From Winogradskyella jejuensis (GTDB lineage: Bacteria; Bacteroidota; Bacteroidia; Flavobacteriales; Flavobacteriaceae), in NCBI RefSeq assembly GCF_900129745.1, contig NZ_FQWS01000001.1, positions 1,178,001 through 1,242,000 of the forward strand: a DNA stretch of 64,000 nucleotides. Direction: 5' to 3'. Made by a program: the position numbers and the translations under genes. Position 1 is the first letter of the stretch, and each line of letters starts with the position of its first letter. Below the pieces are notes generated by a model, which did no database searches, was not told the DNA's origin, and saw nothing but the letters and a program-made list of their open reading frames with translations. Shown one piece after another: positions 52,839 through 62,127 of the stretch.

Positions 52839-54839
52839 ATGTCAATATTAGATTCTAAAATACCAGAAGGTCCTTTAGCGGACAAGTGGACAAAACATAA
52901 AAATGAGATTAACTTAGTTAATCCTGCTAACAAACGTCTTATAGATGTTATAATTGTTGGTACAGGTTTAGCTGGAGGTTCTGCTGCAGCAACCTTAGCA
53001 GAGCTTGGTTATAACGTAAAGGCATTTTGTTTTCAAGATTCGCCAAGACGTGCGCACTCTATTGCAGCGCAAGGCGGAATTAATGCAGCAAAAAACTATC
53101 AAGGTGATGGAGATTCTACATACCGCTTATTTTACGATACGGTAAAAGGGGGTGATTATCGTTCTCGTGAGGCTAATGTTTATCGCTTGGCTGAGGTATC
53201 TACAAATATTATTGACCAATGTGTAGCGCAAGGTGTACCTTTTGCTAGAGAATATGGTGGTTTATTAGATAACCGTTCTTTTGGTGGCGTATTAGTGTCA
53301 AGAACATTCTATGCCAAAGGACAGACAGGACAACAGTTATTGCTAGGTGCTTATGCAGCTATGAACCGTCAGATTGGCCGTGGAAAAATTAAAATGTACA
53401 CGCGTCACGAAATGTTAGACGTTGTAGTAGTTGATGGTAAAGCTCGCGGAATAATTGCGCGCAACTTAGTTACTGGTGAGACTGAAAGACATTCAGCTCA
53501 TGCTGTTGTTTTAGGAACAGGTGGCTATGGTAATGCATTTTACCTTTCAACTTATGCTATGGGCAGTAATGTAACGGCTGCATGGAAAGCGCACAAACGT
53601 GGTGCATTCTTTGCAAATCCATGTTACACTCAGATTCACCCAACATGTATTCCTGTTTCTGGAGACCATCAATCTAAATTAACATTGATGTCAGAGTCGT
53701 TACGTAACGATGGACGTATTTGGGTGCCAAAGCACAAAAAAGATGTAGAAGCTATAAGAAACGGAAGTTTAAAACCTGTTGATTTAGCAGAAGAAGATAG
53801 AGATTATTATTTAGAGCGTCGTTATCCTGCATTCGGAAACTTGGTGCCGCGTGATGTTGCCTCAAGGGCAGCTAAAGAGCGTTGCGATGCTGGTTATGGT
53901 GTTAACCAAACAGGAGAGGCTGTTTACTTAGATTTTGCAGCGGCAATTGAGCGTTATGGAAAAGAACAAGCCTATGTTAAAGGACTTGATGTTGATGACA
54001 AAAAGGTAGTTACGGATTTAGGTAAAAAAGTGGTAGAGAATAAGTACGGAAATTTATTCCAGATGTACGAAAAAATCGTAGATCAGAATCCATACGAAAC
54101 ACCAATGATGATTTATCCTGCTGTTCACTACACTATGGGTGGCCTTTGGGTAGATTATAACCTAATGACTACTGTGCCTGGTTTATATGCTATCGGAGAA
54201 GCTAATTTCTCTGATCATGGCGCTAACCGTTTGGGAGCTTCGGCATTAATGCAAGGTTTAGCAGATGGTTATTTTGTATTGCCTTATACTATTGGAGACT
54301 ATCTAGCTCACGATATTAGAACAGGACCAATCCCTACAGATACTAAAGAGTTTGATGAAGCAGAAGAAAAAGTAAGAGGTGATATTGACAAACTTATCAA
54401 TAACGAAGGCTCTAAGTCTGTAGATTATTTCCACAAGAAATTAGGTAAAATCATGTGGAATAAATGCGGAATGGCACGTAATGAGAAAGAGCTAAAAGAA
54501 GCGATTACTGAGATTGCTGCTTTACGAGAAGAATTCTACAAAGACGTTTTTGTACCTGGAACAGATGCAGAGTATAACGAAGAATTAGCTAAAGCAGGTC
54601 GTGTTGCAGACTTCTTAGAATTAGGAGAGTTATTTGCAAAAGATGCTTTGGAGCGCGAAGAATCAGCTGGTGGTCACTTTAGAGAAGAGTATCAGACAGA
54701 ATCTGGTGAAGCATTAAGAGTTCCTGAGTTCCAATATGTATCTGCATGGGAATACAAAGGAAAACCTAGTGAAGCTGTTCACCATAAAGAAGAGTTGAAA
54801 TACGAAAATATTGAAGTAAAAGAACGTTCGTATAAATAG
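52839..54839 (+). CDS. sdhA: Succinate dehydrogenase flavoprotein subunit
   Basis: A 666-aa FAD subunit that oxidises succinate to fumarate. The dinucleotide-binding motif is [20 protein letters not shown] (about 38-57), the covalent-FAD histidine is in [17 protein letters not shown] (about 85-100), and substrate residues lie in [14 protein letters not shown] and [10 protein letters not shown]. The C-terminal domain is complete. It is the second gene of the sdh operon. Confidence 0.97.
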   Translation: MSILDSKIPEGPLADKWTKHKNEINLVNPANKRLIDVIIVGTGLAGGSAAATLAELGYNVKAFCFQDSPRRAHSIAAQGGINAAKNYQGDGDSTYRLFYDTVKGGDYRSREANVYRLAEVSTNIIDQCVAQGVPFAREYGGLLDNRSFGGVLVSRTFYAKGQTGQQLLLGAYAAMNRQIGRGKIKMYTRHEMLDVVVVDGKARGIIARNLVTGETERHSAHAVVLGTGGYGNAFYLSTYAMGSNVTAAWKAHKRGAFFANPCYTQIHPTCIPVSGDHQSKLTLMSESLRNDGRIWVPKHKKDVEAIRNGSLKPVDLAEEDRDYYLERRYPAFGNLVPRDVASRAAKERCDAGYGVNQTGEAVYLDFAAAIERYGKEQAYVKGLDVDDKKVVTDLGKKVVENKYGNLFQMYEKIVDQNPYETPMMIYPAVHYTMGGLWVDYNLMTTVPGLYAIGEANFSDHGANRLGASALMQGLADGYFVLPYTIGDYLAHDIRTGPIPTDTKEFDEAEEKVRGDIDKLINNEGSKSVDYFHKKLGKIMWNKCGMARNEKELKEAITEIAALREEFYKDVFVPGTDAEYNEELAKAGRVADFLELGELFAKDALEREESAGGHFREEYQTESGEALRVPEFQYVSAWEYKGKPSEAVHHKEELKYENIEVKERSYK

Positions 54840-54846
54840 AAAGTTT

Positions 54847-55389
54847 ATGAAATATGTAATCTCACTAATAATAGTTTTATTCACGTTCAGTGGTTTTTCT
54901 CAAACTTTAAAAAAACCATCAGAAGGTAAAGCTATGGTCTACATCATGAGAAGTAATGACCTTGGAGGTGCCATGAACTTTAGAGTTTATGACAAAGATT
55001 TGTTCTTAGGTGCATTGCCTTCTAGAGCCTATTTCACATACGAATGTGACCCAGGAGAACATTTATTTTGGGCTGCTTCAGAGAATAGAGATTACGTAGA
55101 AGCTAATCTTGAAGCTGGTAAAACATACGTTATAGATTTAAGAGCAAAGATGGGTATGTTTATCGCTGCTGTTGGTGTTGAGCCGTATACGCCAAACAAC
55201 AAAAGACATGTAAAGCGTGTCAATAAAGTGCTTAAAAAACACATTAACGCCAACATTGTAGAAGCCGATAGAACATCTGAAAAAGAGGAAAATATCGAAA
55301 AAGCTATGAAAGCATATAATAGAATTAAGGATAATACTAATTCTAAAATAAAAAGGCTTACAGCTGATATGAACTTTAATAACAACTAA
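54847..55389 (+). CDS. DUF2846-like exported protein
   Basis: A 180-aa protein with a signal peptide (ending SGFSQ, about 19). The middle (about 25-110) reads GKAMVYIMRSNDLGGAMNFRV, then ALPSRAYFTYECDPGEHLFW and YVEANLEAGKTYVIDL, the pattern of DUF2846 proteins (in two parts to keep it short). A Lys/Asn-rich coiled tail follows. Function unknown. It sits between sdhA and sdhB, 7 bases after the sdhA stop, so it is expressed with the complex. Confidence 0.75.
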   Translation: MKYVISLIIVLFTFSGFSQTLKKPSEGKAMVYIMRSNDLGGAMNFRVYDKDLFLGALPSRAYFTYECDPGEHLFWAASENRDYVEANLEAGKTYVIDLRAKMGMFIAAVGVEPYTPNNKRHVKRVNKVLKKHINANIVEADRTSEKEENIEKAMKAYNRIKDNTNSKIKRLTADMNFNNN

Positions 55390-55410
55390 CTAACCAATCA
55401 ATAATCAATT

Positions 55411-55782
55411 ATGAATTCTAACATTTTAAAATTAAAATTAAAAAGAGTTGACCCAGTAAAGTATGCTTTAATCACGACTGCTTTAACACTTACAATCATG
55501 TTAATCGTCTTTGTTCCATTTTTACTAATCTTTTCTGCCATAGGAATAGGTGCAGGCTCTGAGTCTTTTGGAGCTGGAGCAGCTATTTTAGGAGGAGGAA
55601 TTATTGGGATGCTTTTTGGAATAATTTTTTATGGAGTTATCATATTTGTAGTTACATTGATTGCTACATCACTTTTAAACTTCATTCTTAAGAAAACAGG
55701 AGGATTAGACATCGATTTTGAAAAAGTGGGTTTCGATTTTGAAGCACAACAACAATCAAATCAGGGTCGCATAGAACAATAA
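55411..55782 (+). CDS. Small membrane protein of unknown function in the sdh operon
   Basis: A 123-aa protein starting [20 protein letters not shown], with two long hydrophobic segments (about 20-45 and 53-90) separated by a Gly-rich turn ([19 protein letters not shown]). An acidic/Gln-rich tail ends it. The layout resembles DUF3566-type membrane proteins, but the family is not certain. It lies 14 bases before sdhB. A role in the respiratory complex is possible by context only. Confidence 0.65.
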   Translation: MNSNILKLKLKRVDPVKYALITTALTLTIMLIVFVPFLLIFSAIGIGAGSESFGAGAAILGGGIIGMLFGIIFYGVIIFVVTLIATSLLNFILKKTGGLDIDFEKVGFDFEAQQQSNQGRIEQ

Positions 55783-55796
55783 AAAGAAAAATTGCT

Positions 55797-56546
55797 ATGA
55801 TGAATTTAACGTTAAAAATATGGCGTCAAAAAAACGCTAGTGACAAAGGAAAGATGGTAGATTATCCACTTAGTGGTATTTCTCCAGACATGTCATTTCT
55901 TGAAATGCTAGATGTTTTAAATCAAGAGCTCATAGGAAAAGGCGAAGAGCCAGTAGCTTTTGATCACGACTGTAGAGAAGGTATTTGCGGAACATGTTCT
56001 TTGTATATTAATGGACGTGCACATGGGCCGGCAACAAAAATTACAGCATGTCAACTGCACATGCGTAGTTTTAAAGACGGCGATACCATTTATATAGAGC
56101 CATGGAGAGCAGAAGCATTTCCGGTTGTAAAAGACTTGATTGTAGACCGTTCTTCTTTTGACAGAATTCAGCAAGCAGGAGGATTTATATCTGTAAACAC
56201 TTCAGGTAATACGCAAGATGCAAATGCTATTCCTATTGAAAAAGAAAATGCAGATAAAGCCTTTGATGCAGCAACATGTATTGGATGTGGTGCTTGTGTA
56301 GCGAGTTGTAAAAACTCATCTGCTATGTTATTTGTATCAGCAAAAGTATCTCAGTTTGCGCTTTTACCACAAGGTCAAGTAGAAGCAACTGACCGTGTAC
56401 TTAACATGGTAAAGCAAATGGATGAAGAAGGTTTTGGTAACTGTACAAACACAGGAGCTTGTGAAGTAGAATGTCCTAAAGGAATTTCTTTAGAGAATAT
56501 TGCACGTATGAATCGTGAATACCTTTCAGCTAGTTTAAAAGGTTAA
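55797..56546 (+). CDS. sdhB: Succinate dehydrogenase iron-sulfur subunit
   Basis: The 249-aa electron-transfer subunit. The N-terminal plant-type [2Fe-2S] motif is [17 protein letters not shown] with a further Cys in TACQLHMR; [4Fe-4S] and [3Fe-4S] ligands are in [15 protein letters not shown] and [14 protein letters not shown]. Two adjacent ATG codons (55797, 55800) could start it. It closes the sdh operon and is followed by a strong terminator. Confidence 0.97.
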   Translation: MMNLTLKIWRQKNASDKGKMVDYPLSGISPDMSFLEMLDVLNQELIGKGEEPVAFDHDCREGICGTCSLYINGRAHGPATKITACQLHMRSFKDGDTIYIEPWRAEAFPVVKDLIVDRSSFDRIQQAGGFISVNTSGNTQDANAIPIEKENADKAFDAATCIGCGACVASCKNSSAMLFVSAKVSQFALLPQGQVEATDRVLNMVKQMDEEGFGNCTNTGACEVECPKGISLENIARMNREYLSASLKG

Positions 56547-56572
56547 TGAACGAATAAGAAATTATAACGTCT

Positions 56573-56605
56573 AAAAAAATCCTAAGTTTAGCTTAGGATT
56601 TTTTT
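56573..56605 (+). terminator. Terminator of the sdh operon
   Basis: AAAAAAATCCTAAG and CTTAGGATTTTTTT form a 14-bp stem with a 5-base loop. GCCCCAAATC (56608-56617) follows it at once, the same ten bases that follow the terminator stems of the two putative small RNAs at 1696 and 1895. Confidence 0.9.
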
Positions 56606-56640
56606 ATGCCCCAAATCAAATGATAAATCACGATTCTAAA

Positions 56641-57573
56641 ATGAAATTTTATAAATTTTCAATCTTACTTTTTACGGTAATCTTTTTCACGTCTTGTGGT
56701 CAGAAAGCCACACAACCAAAAGAAGTAACGCAGCCAGATAAAACTGAGGTTTTATATGATGACATAGCACTATTAAATCATATTAAAACCTTAAGCTCTG
56801 ATGCTTTTGAAGGTCGGAAAACAGGAACTGTAGGTGCAGAAAAAGCTAGAGTATACATTATTGAACAATTTAAAGCCCAAGAAGTAAAAACTTTTGGAAA
56901 ATTTGAGCATCAATTCACATTCAAAAACCGTGATAAAGAAATTGAAGCTGTCAATGTTTTAGGTGTTGTAAAAGGAACTGTATTTCCTGATAAGTATATC
57001 GTTGTAAGTGCACATTACGACCACTTAGGTAGCAGAAATGGTGAAATTTATAATGGCGCAGATGATGATGCCTCTGGTGTCGCCGCGTTGTTTGCATTTG
57101 CTGAAATGCTAAAGAAAAATCCACCAAAACATTCTGTGATATTAGCGGCTTTTGATGCCGAGGAAATGGGTTTACAAGGCGCAAAATATTTTGTTGAAAA
57201 GATGAAAGATTCAAAAATAATTGCCAATATTAATATGGATATGATTAGTCGAAGCCCTAAAAACGAATTGTATGTGGTGGGCAGCCGTTATACCGAAAAA
57301 TTGAAATCTTTAATAGAGGATTTTAAAAATCCTACTCAGGCTAAACTATTGGTTGGTCACGATGGTACAGACGGTAAGATGGATTGGACCTATTCTTCAG
57401 ACCACGGACCTTTTCATAAAGCTAATATTCCATTTTTGTACTTTGGTAACGAAGACCACGCTGCTTACCACAAACCAACTGATGATTTTGAAGATATTAC
57501 CCCAGAATTTTACAAAAATGCGGTGACTATAATTCAGGCTGTATTTAGGGACTTAGATGCTTCAAGTTTATAA
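56641..57573 (+). CDS. M28 family zinc metallopeptidase, lipoprotein
   Basis: A 310-aa lipoprotein (VIFFTSC, C19) of the M28 aminopeptidase type. Zn ligands are in VVSAHYDHLG (His), NGADDDASGVAA (Asp), FDAEEMGLQGA (catalytic Glu and ligand Glu), NINMDMISR (Asp) and NEDHAAYHKPTDD (His). All are present. It should release N-terminal residues from peptides at the cell envelope. The ATG at 56641 is chosen because the lipoprotein signal starts there. Confidence 0.9.
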   Translation: MKFYKFSILLFTVIFFTSCGQKATQPKEVTQPDKTEVLYDDIALLNHIKTLSSDAFEGRKTGTVGAEKARVYIIEQFKAQEVKTFGKFEHQFTFKNRDKEIEAVNVLGVVKGTVFPDKYIVVSAHYDHLGSRNGEIYNGADDDASGVAALFAFAEMLKKNPPKHSVILAAFDAEEMGLQGAKYFVEKMKDSKIIANINMDMISRSPKNELYVVGSRYTEKLKSLIEDFKNPTQAKLLVGHDGTDGKMDWTYSSDHGPFHKANIPFLYFGNEDHAAYHKPTDDFEDITPEFYKNAVTIIQAVFRDLDASSL

Positions 57574-57628
57574 TCTTCTTAAGGTTTAACCTTATGTTTT
57601 AGTATATTTCGAGTGTTATTTAGAAAGC

Positions 57629-59401
57629 ATGCAAAACCCAACGGAATTTTATAATAATCAGTTAGAAAAGCATAAGGCAAAAGCAAAGCAACTCTTTAAA
57701 ACCTTAAGTCTATTTAGCTTATTCAGGCTTACCGTCTTTGTGCTTACCGTTGCGGGAATTTATTTTACCTTCAATCAGTGGCAAGTAGCAGCAGTCATTG
57801 CTGTTGTTGGTGTTGCTATCTTTCTATACCTATTATCTAAATACACAGATCTAAAAGCGGAGCGTGCACGTTACAAGAGACTGGTAAAGATTAATGAGAC
57901 AGAGCTTCAAATAGCTTCAGGCGATTTTCACAATAGAGCAGATGGCTCAGAATATCAAAATTCAAAGCATTTTTACAGTTTGGATATCGACTTGTTTGGT
58001 AAAGGGTCTTTCTTTCAGTTTATTAACAGAACAACCATTAAAGAAGGTACTCAAAAGCTCGTTAATACTCTTTTGTCTAATGAGATAACGGATATTCCAA
58101 AGCGTCAAGACGCTATAAAAGAATTGGCAGAAACACCGGAGTGGTATCAAAATTATACAGCTGTAGCGCAAGGCGTCACTGTAGAACATTCTGCAAGTCG
58201 TATTATCTCGTGGCTCAAAGATTACAAGCCTTTTTTAAGTAAAACTTGGTTTTTAATTACCATTGTATTTAGTCTTATGTCTTTAGTCATTTTTGGGTTG
58301 GCAGTGGTTGAAATGATTCCAATAGCCTATTTTGGGTATTGGCTATTACTTGGTTTAGGATTAACGGGTCATTTTCTAAAGCGAATAAATAATGTTTCTC
58401 TTCATACATCAAAAGCAAAGGAAACTTTTAGACAATATGCACAACTTCTAAGTGCCATTGAGAATACCACTTTTAAGTCAGAACTTTTAAAAGAGCAACA
58501 ACATAAAATTGAATCAGACGGAAAAAAAGCGTCAGAAATTTTTTCAAAGTTTTCTAAACACATCGATGCTTTAGATAACCGAAACAATTTGATTTCTGCC
58601 ATATTTGGGAATGGTTATTTCCTCTGGGATATAAGGCAAACTTACTACATAGAACAATGGATTAACACCTACGCTCATAAGATTGAAGATTGGTTTGAAG
58701 TTGTTACTTTCTTTGATGCTTATAACAGTTTAGGAAATTATGCTTTTAATCATCAGGATTTCTCATATCCTAAAATTTTGGATTCTGAACATACAATCTT
58801 TGCTAAAGACTTAGGTCACCCACTTTTAAATTCAGCTAAGCGTGTAGATAGTGACTTAAATTTACAGCAAGAGCAATTCTTTATAGTCACAGGTGCAAAT
58901 ATGGCAGGGAAAAGTACCTTTTTAAGAACCGTAGCTTTGCATATTGTTATGGCCAATGTTGGTTTGCCAGTATGTGCAAAAGAGAGTACATACAAGCCTA
59001 TTAAACTCATTACGAGTATGCGTACCACAGACTCTTTAACAGATGATAGCAGTTATTTCTTTAGTGAACTGACACGTTTAAAATTTGTGGTTGATACTAT
59101 AGAAAAGGATAATAACTATTTCATCATACTAGATGAAATCTTAAAAGGTACTAACAGTACTGATAAGGCCATTGGTTCACGAAAGTTTGTAGAAAAACTA
59201 GTTAAATTAAATGCTACCGGAATTATTGCCACTCATGATTTAAGTCTTACAGAAATTGAGAGCGAACTAGAAGCTGTAAAAAACTACTTTTTTGATGCTA
59301 AGATTGTTAATGACGAGCTCTTTTTTGATTACAAACTCAAACAAGGTGTTTGCCAAAACATGAATGCGAGTTTTTTGTTGAAGAAGATGGAGATTGTTTA
59401 A
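57629..59401 (+). CDS. Membrane-anchored MutS-family ATPase
   Basis: A 590-aa protein with two pairs of hydrophobic segments, about 28-70 and 205-250, and a C-terminal MutS ATPase domain: Walker A GANMAGKST (422-430), Walker B IILDEILKGTNS with D502-E503, and ATHDLSLTEIE. The mismatch-recognition domain of true MutS is absent. Homologues occur widely in Bacteroidota; the role is unknown and the membrane anchoring makes ordinary mismatch repair unlikely. It ends 82 bases before a bidirectional terminator. Confidence 0.88.
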   Translation: MQNPTEFYNNQLEKHKAKAKQLFKTLSLFSLFRLTVFVLTVAGIYFTFNQWQVAAVIAVVGVAIFLYLLSKYTDLKAERARYKRLVKINETELQIASGDFHNRADGSEYQNSKHFYSLDIDLFGKGSFFQFINRTTIKEGTQKLVNTLLSNEITDIPKRQDAIKELAETPEWYQNYTAVAQGVTVEHSASRIISWLKDYKPFLSKTWFLITIVFSLMSLVIFGLAVVEMIPIAYFGYWLLLGLGLTGHFLKRINNVSLHTSKAKETFRQYAQLLSAIENTTFKSELLKEQQHKIESDGKKASEIFSKFSKHIDALDNRNNLISAIFGNGYFLWDIRQTYYIEQWINTYAHKIEDWFEVVTFFDAYNSLGNYAFNHQDFSYPKILDSEHTIFAKDLGHPLLNSAKRVDSDLNLQQEQFFIVTGANMAGKSTFLRTVALHIVMANVGLPVCAKESTYKPIKLITSMRTTDSLTDDSSYFFSELTRLKFVVDTIEKDNNYFIILDEILKGTNSTDKAIGSRKFVEKLVKLNATGIIATHDLSLTEIESELEAVKNYFFDAKIVNDELFFDYKLKQGVCQNMNASFLLKKMEIV

Positions 59402-59423
59402 TATGTAGGTTTTATAATTTGTC

Positions 59424-59444
59424 ATGCTGAAACAAGTTCAGCAT
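59424..59444. repeat. ATGCTGAA/TTCAGCAT palindrome
   Basis: Perfect 8-bp arms around ACAAG, flanked by GTC and CTC. It resembles the GAGCCTGTCGA family in its outer stem (ATGCT/AGCAT), but the inner part differs, so it is a related subtype. Confidence 0.6.
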
Positions 59445-59482
59445 CTCTTTAAAATTCTTCTAAGTATTCAATAAAATGCAAT

Positions 59483-59518
59483 AAAAAACCCTCTCTATTT
59501 CTAGAAAGGGTTTTTTTT
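59483..59518. terminator. Bidirectional terminator between the MutS-like gene and rpmA
   Basis: AAAAAACCCT pairs with AGGGTTTTTT; T tracts on both strands serve both convergent genes. Confidence 0.85.
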
Positions 59519-59543
59519 AAATGATTTATAAAAGAGTGTTTAA

Positions 59544-59804
59544 TTAAGCTTCAAAAGGCTCAATTGAAACATAAGACTTGTTGTCTTTCTTTTTAGTAAA
59601 TTTTACGATACCATCAACTTTAGCATGTAAAGTGTGGTCTTTTCCTTGGTATACGTTCTCACCTGGGTGATGCGTGTTACCACGTTGTCTAATGATAATG
59701 TTCCCTGCGATAGCAGCTTGACCACCAAATATCTTAACACCTAAGCGTTTCGATTCTGATTCTCTACCGTTTTTAGAACTACCAACTCCTTTTTTATGAG
59801 CCAT
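59544..59804 (-). CDS. rpmA: 50S ribosomal protein L27
   Basis: An 86-aa protein starting [20 protein letters not shown], the standard L27 N-terminus that reaches the peptidyl-transferase centre, then [21 protein letters not shown] (two parts: [20 protein letters not shown]). It has no N-terminal cleaved extension as in Firmicutes. It follows rplU by 42 bases, as in most bacteria. Confidence 0.98.
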   Translation of the reverse strand: MAHKKGVGSSKNGRESESKRLGVKIFGGQAAIAGNIIIRQRGNTHHPGENVYQGKDHTLHAKVDGIVKFTKKKDNKSYVSIEPFEA

Positions 59805-59846
59805 TGTCTTAAGGTTTTATATTGTTAAACTTGAGCGATTAAGCAA

Positions 59847-60509
59847 TTACGCTTTACCACCATCTAATTCGTCTTGCCATTTTTTAAGCTCGTCCCACTT
59901 ACCTTCAGCAGCTAATTTAGCTTGCTTTGGCCAAGTGTCAGTAACATGGTTACCACGAACTCCAGCAATAATTTCAGAAATTGCTTCTGGCTTAGCTTTT
60001 GCTAAATCAGCGAAAGTAGCAATACCAGCTTCAACTAACGTAGAAGCAATTTTTGGTCCAATACCTTCAATTTTCTTTAAATCATCTGCTTTTGCAGTTG
60101 CTTTTTTAGCCGGTGCTGCTTTTTTAGCTGCTGGCTTTGCTTCTGCTTTAGGTTCAGCTTTTTTAGTTTCCTTTTTTGGAGCAGCTTTTTTAGCTCCAGA
60201 AGCTGTAATACCTTCGATTACGATTTCAGAAAGTGCTTGACGGTGACCATTCTTAACTCGGTAACCTTTGCGTCTTTTCTTTTTGAAAACAATAACCTTG
60301 TCACCTTTAAGGTGCTTTAAGACTTTAGCACTTACTTGTGCTCCGTCTATAGCTGGGGCGCCTAAAGTTACATTGTCACCATCACCAATTAAAAGAACGT
60401 TGTCGAAAGAAACTTTCTTACCTTCTTCAGTTGCTAAACGGTTAACAAAAACTTTTTGGTCTTTTTCAACTTTAAATTGATGCCCTGCTATCTCTACAAT
60501 TGCGTACAT
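59847..60509 (-). CDS. rplU: 50S ribosomal protein L21 with C-terminal helix-hairpin-helix extension
   Basis: Residues 1-103 are complete L21 (MYAIVEIAGHQFKVEKDQKV, FKKKRRKGYRVKNGHRQ). Then comes an Ala/Lys/Pro linker (about 104-141) and a 78-residue extension beginning DDLKKIEGIGPKIASTLVEA (142-161), a helix-hairpin-helix element as found in DNA-binding proteins, and ending DTWPKQAKLAAEGKWDELKK plus WQDELDGG. L21 is normally about 103 aa; the extension doubles it. Such extended L21 proteins exist in other Flavobacteriia, as far as I recall. Its own two-box promoter precedes it. Confidence 0.93.
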   Translation of the reverse strand: MYAIVEIAGHQFKVEKDQKVFVNRLATEEGKKVSFDNVLLIGDGDNVTLGAPAIDGAQVSAKVLKHLKGDKVIVFKKKRRKGYRVKNGHRQALSEIVIEGITASGAKKAAPKKETKKAEPKAEAKPAAKKAAPAKKATAKADDLKKIEGIGPKIASTLVEAGIATFADLAKAKPEAISEIIAGVRGNHVTDTWPKQAKLAAEGKWDELKKWQDELDGGKA

Positions 60510-60571
60510 AGCGTAACGTTTTTATTAATTTGTTATTCAATAAATTAAGCCTTCTTCTCAGAAAGCGGATG

Positions 60572-60602
60572 CAAATATACGCTTAAATTACTAATTCACA
60601 AA
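60572..60602 (-). promoter_or_regulatory. rplU-rpmA promoter
   Basis: On the minus strand TTTG (60602-60599), a 19-base spacer and TATATTTG (60579-60572), a full consensus match. The leader is about 57 bases long and could hold regulatory structure, but I see no clear hairpin. Confidence 0.75.
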
Positions 60603-60729
60603 CGTTTTAAAGGTTTTGAGCTATATTTTAAATACGAATTATTTGATGATTGAAGTTTGTTTTGTTTCCAATTTATAAAAGACCTATATATTTTACATTT
60701 TATTTAGAAGAAAAAGCTTTTTTGTTCGC

Positions 60730-60737
60730 TATTTTTG
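60730..60737 (+). promoter_or_regulatory. Promoter -7 box of the M16 peptidase operon
   Basis: TATTTTTG matches TAnnTTTG about 73 bases before the peptidase ATG at 60810. No -33 TTG is clear. The 300-bp gap 60510-60809 holds this box and the divergent rplU promoter, and nothing else recognised. Confidence 0.5.
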
Positions 60738-60809
60738 TGGGAATTGCTGTAACAATAATCACTTCAGCAAGACAAACATTTGAAACTTTTATTAAATAAA
60801 ACACCAAAA

Positions 60810-62126
60810 ATGAAAAGAAGCTTATTAAGTTTAGCCCTTTTGATGTTTGTAGGCTACTCAGCCTCAGCACAAAAGGTAGAGTTTGAAGAATTTGATTTAG
60901 ATAACGGTCTCCACGTTATTTTGCATCAAGATAATACCGCGCCAGTAGTTGCTACAACAGTAATGTATGATGTTGGAGGTAAAGACCGTGAGGAAGGTAG
61001 AACGGGTTTCGCTCACTTTTTTGAGCACCTTTTATTCGAAGGCTCTGAGAATATCGAGCGTGGAGAATTTATGAAAATTATTCCTGCAAACGGAGGTACG
61101 TTTAATGCCACAACATCGCAAGACAGAACTTATTATTATGAGATTTTCCCTTCTAATAAATTAGAGTTAGGTCTATGGTTAGAGTCTGAGCGTATGCTTC
61201 ACCCTGTAATTGACCAGGTAGGTGTTGATACACAAAATGAAGTTGTAAAAGAAGAAAAGCGCCAAAGTTATGACAGACCTTATGGAAAATTATTAGAAGT
61301 TATTGGTAATAACTTATTTGAGGTTCACCCTTATAAAGACCCTAATATTGGTTTTATGGAAGACCTCGATGCAGCAACACTCGAGGAGTTTAATGCTTAT
61401 TTCGAGAAATATTATGGACCTAATAACGCTGTATTAATTGTAGCAGGCGATATTGATAAAGAAAAAACTAAAGAATTAGTAAAACAATATTTTAGTGCTG
61501 TAAAGCCTAAGCCAGAAGTCGTTAGAAACTTTCCAAAAGAAACACCTATTACCGAAACAAAGAAGGTAACAGCATACGACCCAAACATTCAAATTCCTGC
61601 GATATTGGCAGCATACAGATTACCAGGCCAAGCGTCTAGAGATGCATATGTATTAGATATGATTTCTTCATATTTAAGTGGAGGAAAAAGTTCGGTTTTA
61701 TACAAGAAATTAGTAGATAATCAACAACAGGCTTTAGCAGTGCAAGCTGTTAATTTAGGTCAAGTAGATTACAACATCTTTGCTTTATTTGCTTTACCTC
61801 AAGGAGAAACAACACTCGACACGCTTTTAGCTGAAATGGACGAAGAGATTGCTAAAATGCAAACAGAATTAATCTCTGAGCGTGATTATCAAAAACTTCA
61901 AAACCAGTTTGAAAATCAATTCGTAAACTCTAATTCTAGCGTTGCTGGTATTGCAAGTTCTTTAGCAACCTATTATTTGTTGTATGGAGATGTTAATTTA
62001 ATTAATACACAATTAGATTTATACCGCTCTATTACTAGAGAAGAAATTAGAGATGTGGCAGCAAAATATTTGAGCCCAAATCAACGTGTTGAAATCCAGT
62101 ACTTACCTAAAAAAGACGAAAAATAA
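60810..62126 (+). CDS. M16 family zinc peptidase, active subunit
   Basis: A 438-aa exported protein with signal peptide (about 1-20, GYSASA-Q). The inverted zinc motif is H69-F-F-E72-H73 (GFAHFFEHLLFEG), with the distal ligand E149 in NEVVKEEKRQS. It is a complete catalytic subunit of an M16B heterodimeric peptidase. From the ATG at 60810; an upstream in-frame extension is not supported. The next gene starts 1 base after its stop and encodes the partner. Confidence 0.92.
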   Translation: MKRSLLSLALLMFVGYSASAQKVEFEEFDLDNGLHVILHQDNTAPVVATTVMYDVGGKDREEGRTGFAHFFEHLLFEGSENIERGEFMKIIPANGGTFNATTSQDRTYYYEIFPSNKLELGLWLESERMLHPVIDQVGVDTQNEVVKEEKRQSYDRPYGKLLEVIGNNLFEVHPYKDPNIGFMEDLDAATLEEFNAYFEKYYGPNNAVLIVAGDIDKEKTKELVKQYFSAVKPKPEVVRNFPKETPITETKKVTAYDPNIQIPAILAAYRLPGQASRDAYVLDMISSYLSGGKSSVLYKKLVDNQQQALAVQAVNLGQVDYNIFALFALPQGETTLDTLLAEMDEEIAKMQTELISERDYQKLQNQFENQFVNSNSSVAGIASSLATYYLLYGDVNLINTQLDLYRSITREEIRDVAAKYLSPNQRVEIQYLPKKDEK

Positions 62127-62127
62127 G

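Noticed and set aside
57629..59401. DNA mismatch repair gene mutS
   Set aside because: Only the ATPase domain is shared; the mismatch-binding domain is absent and membrane segments are present.
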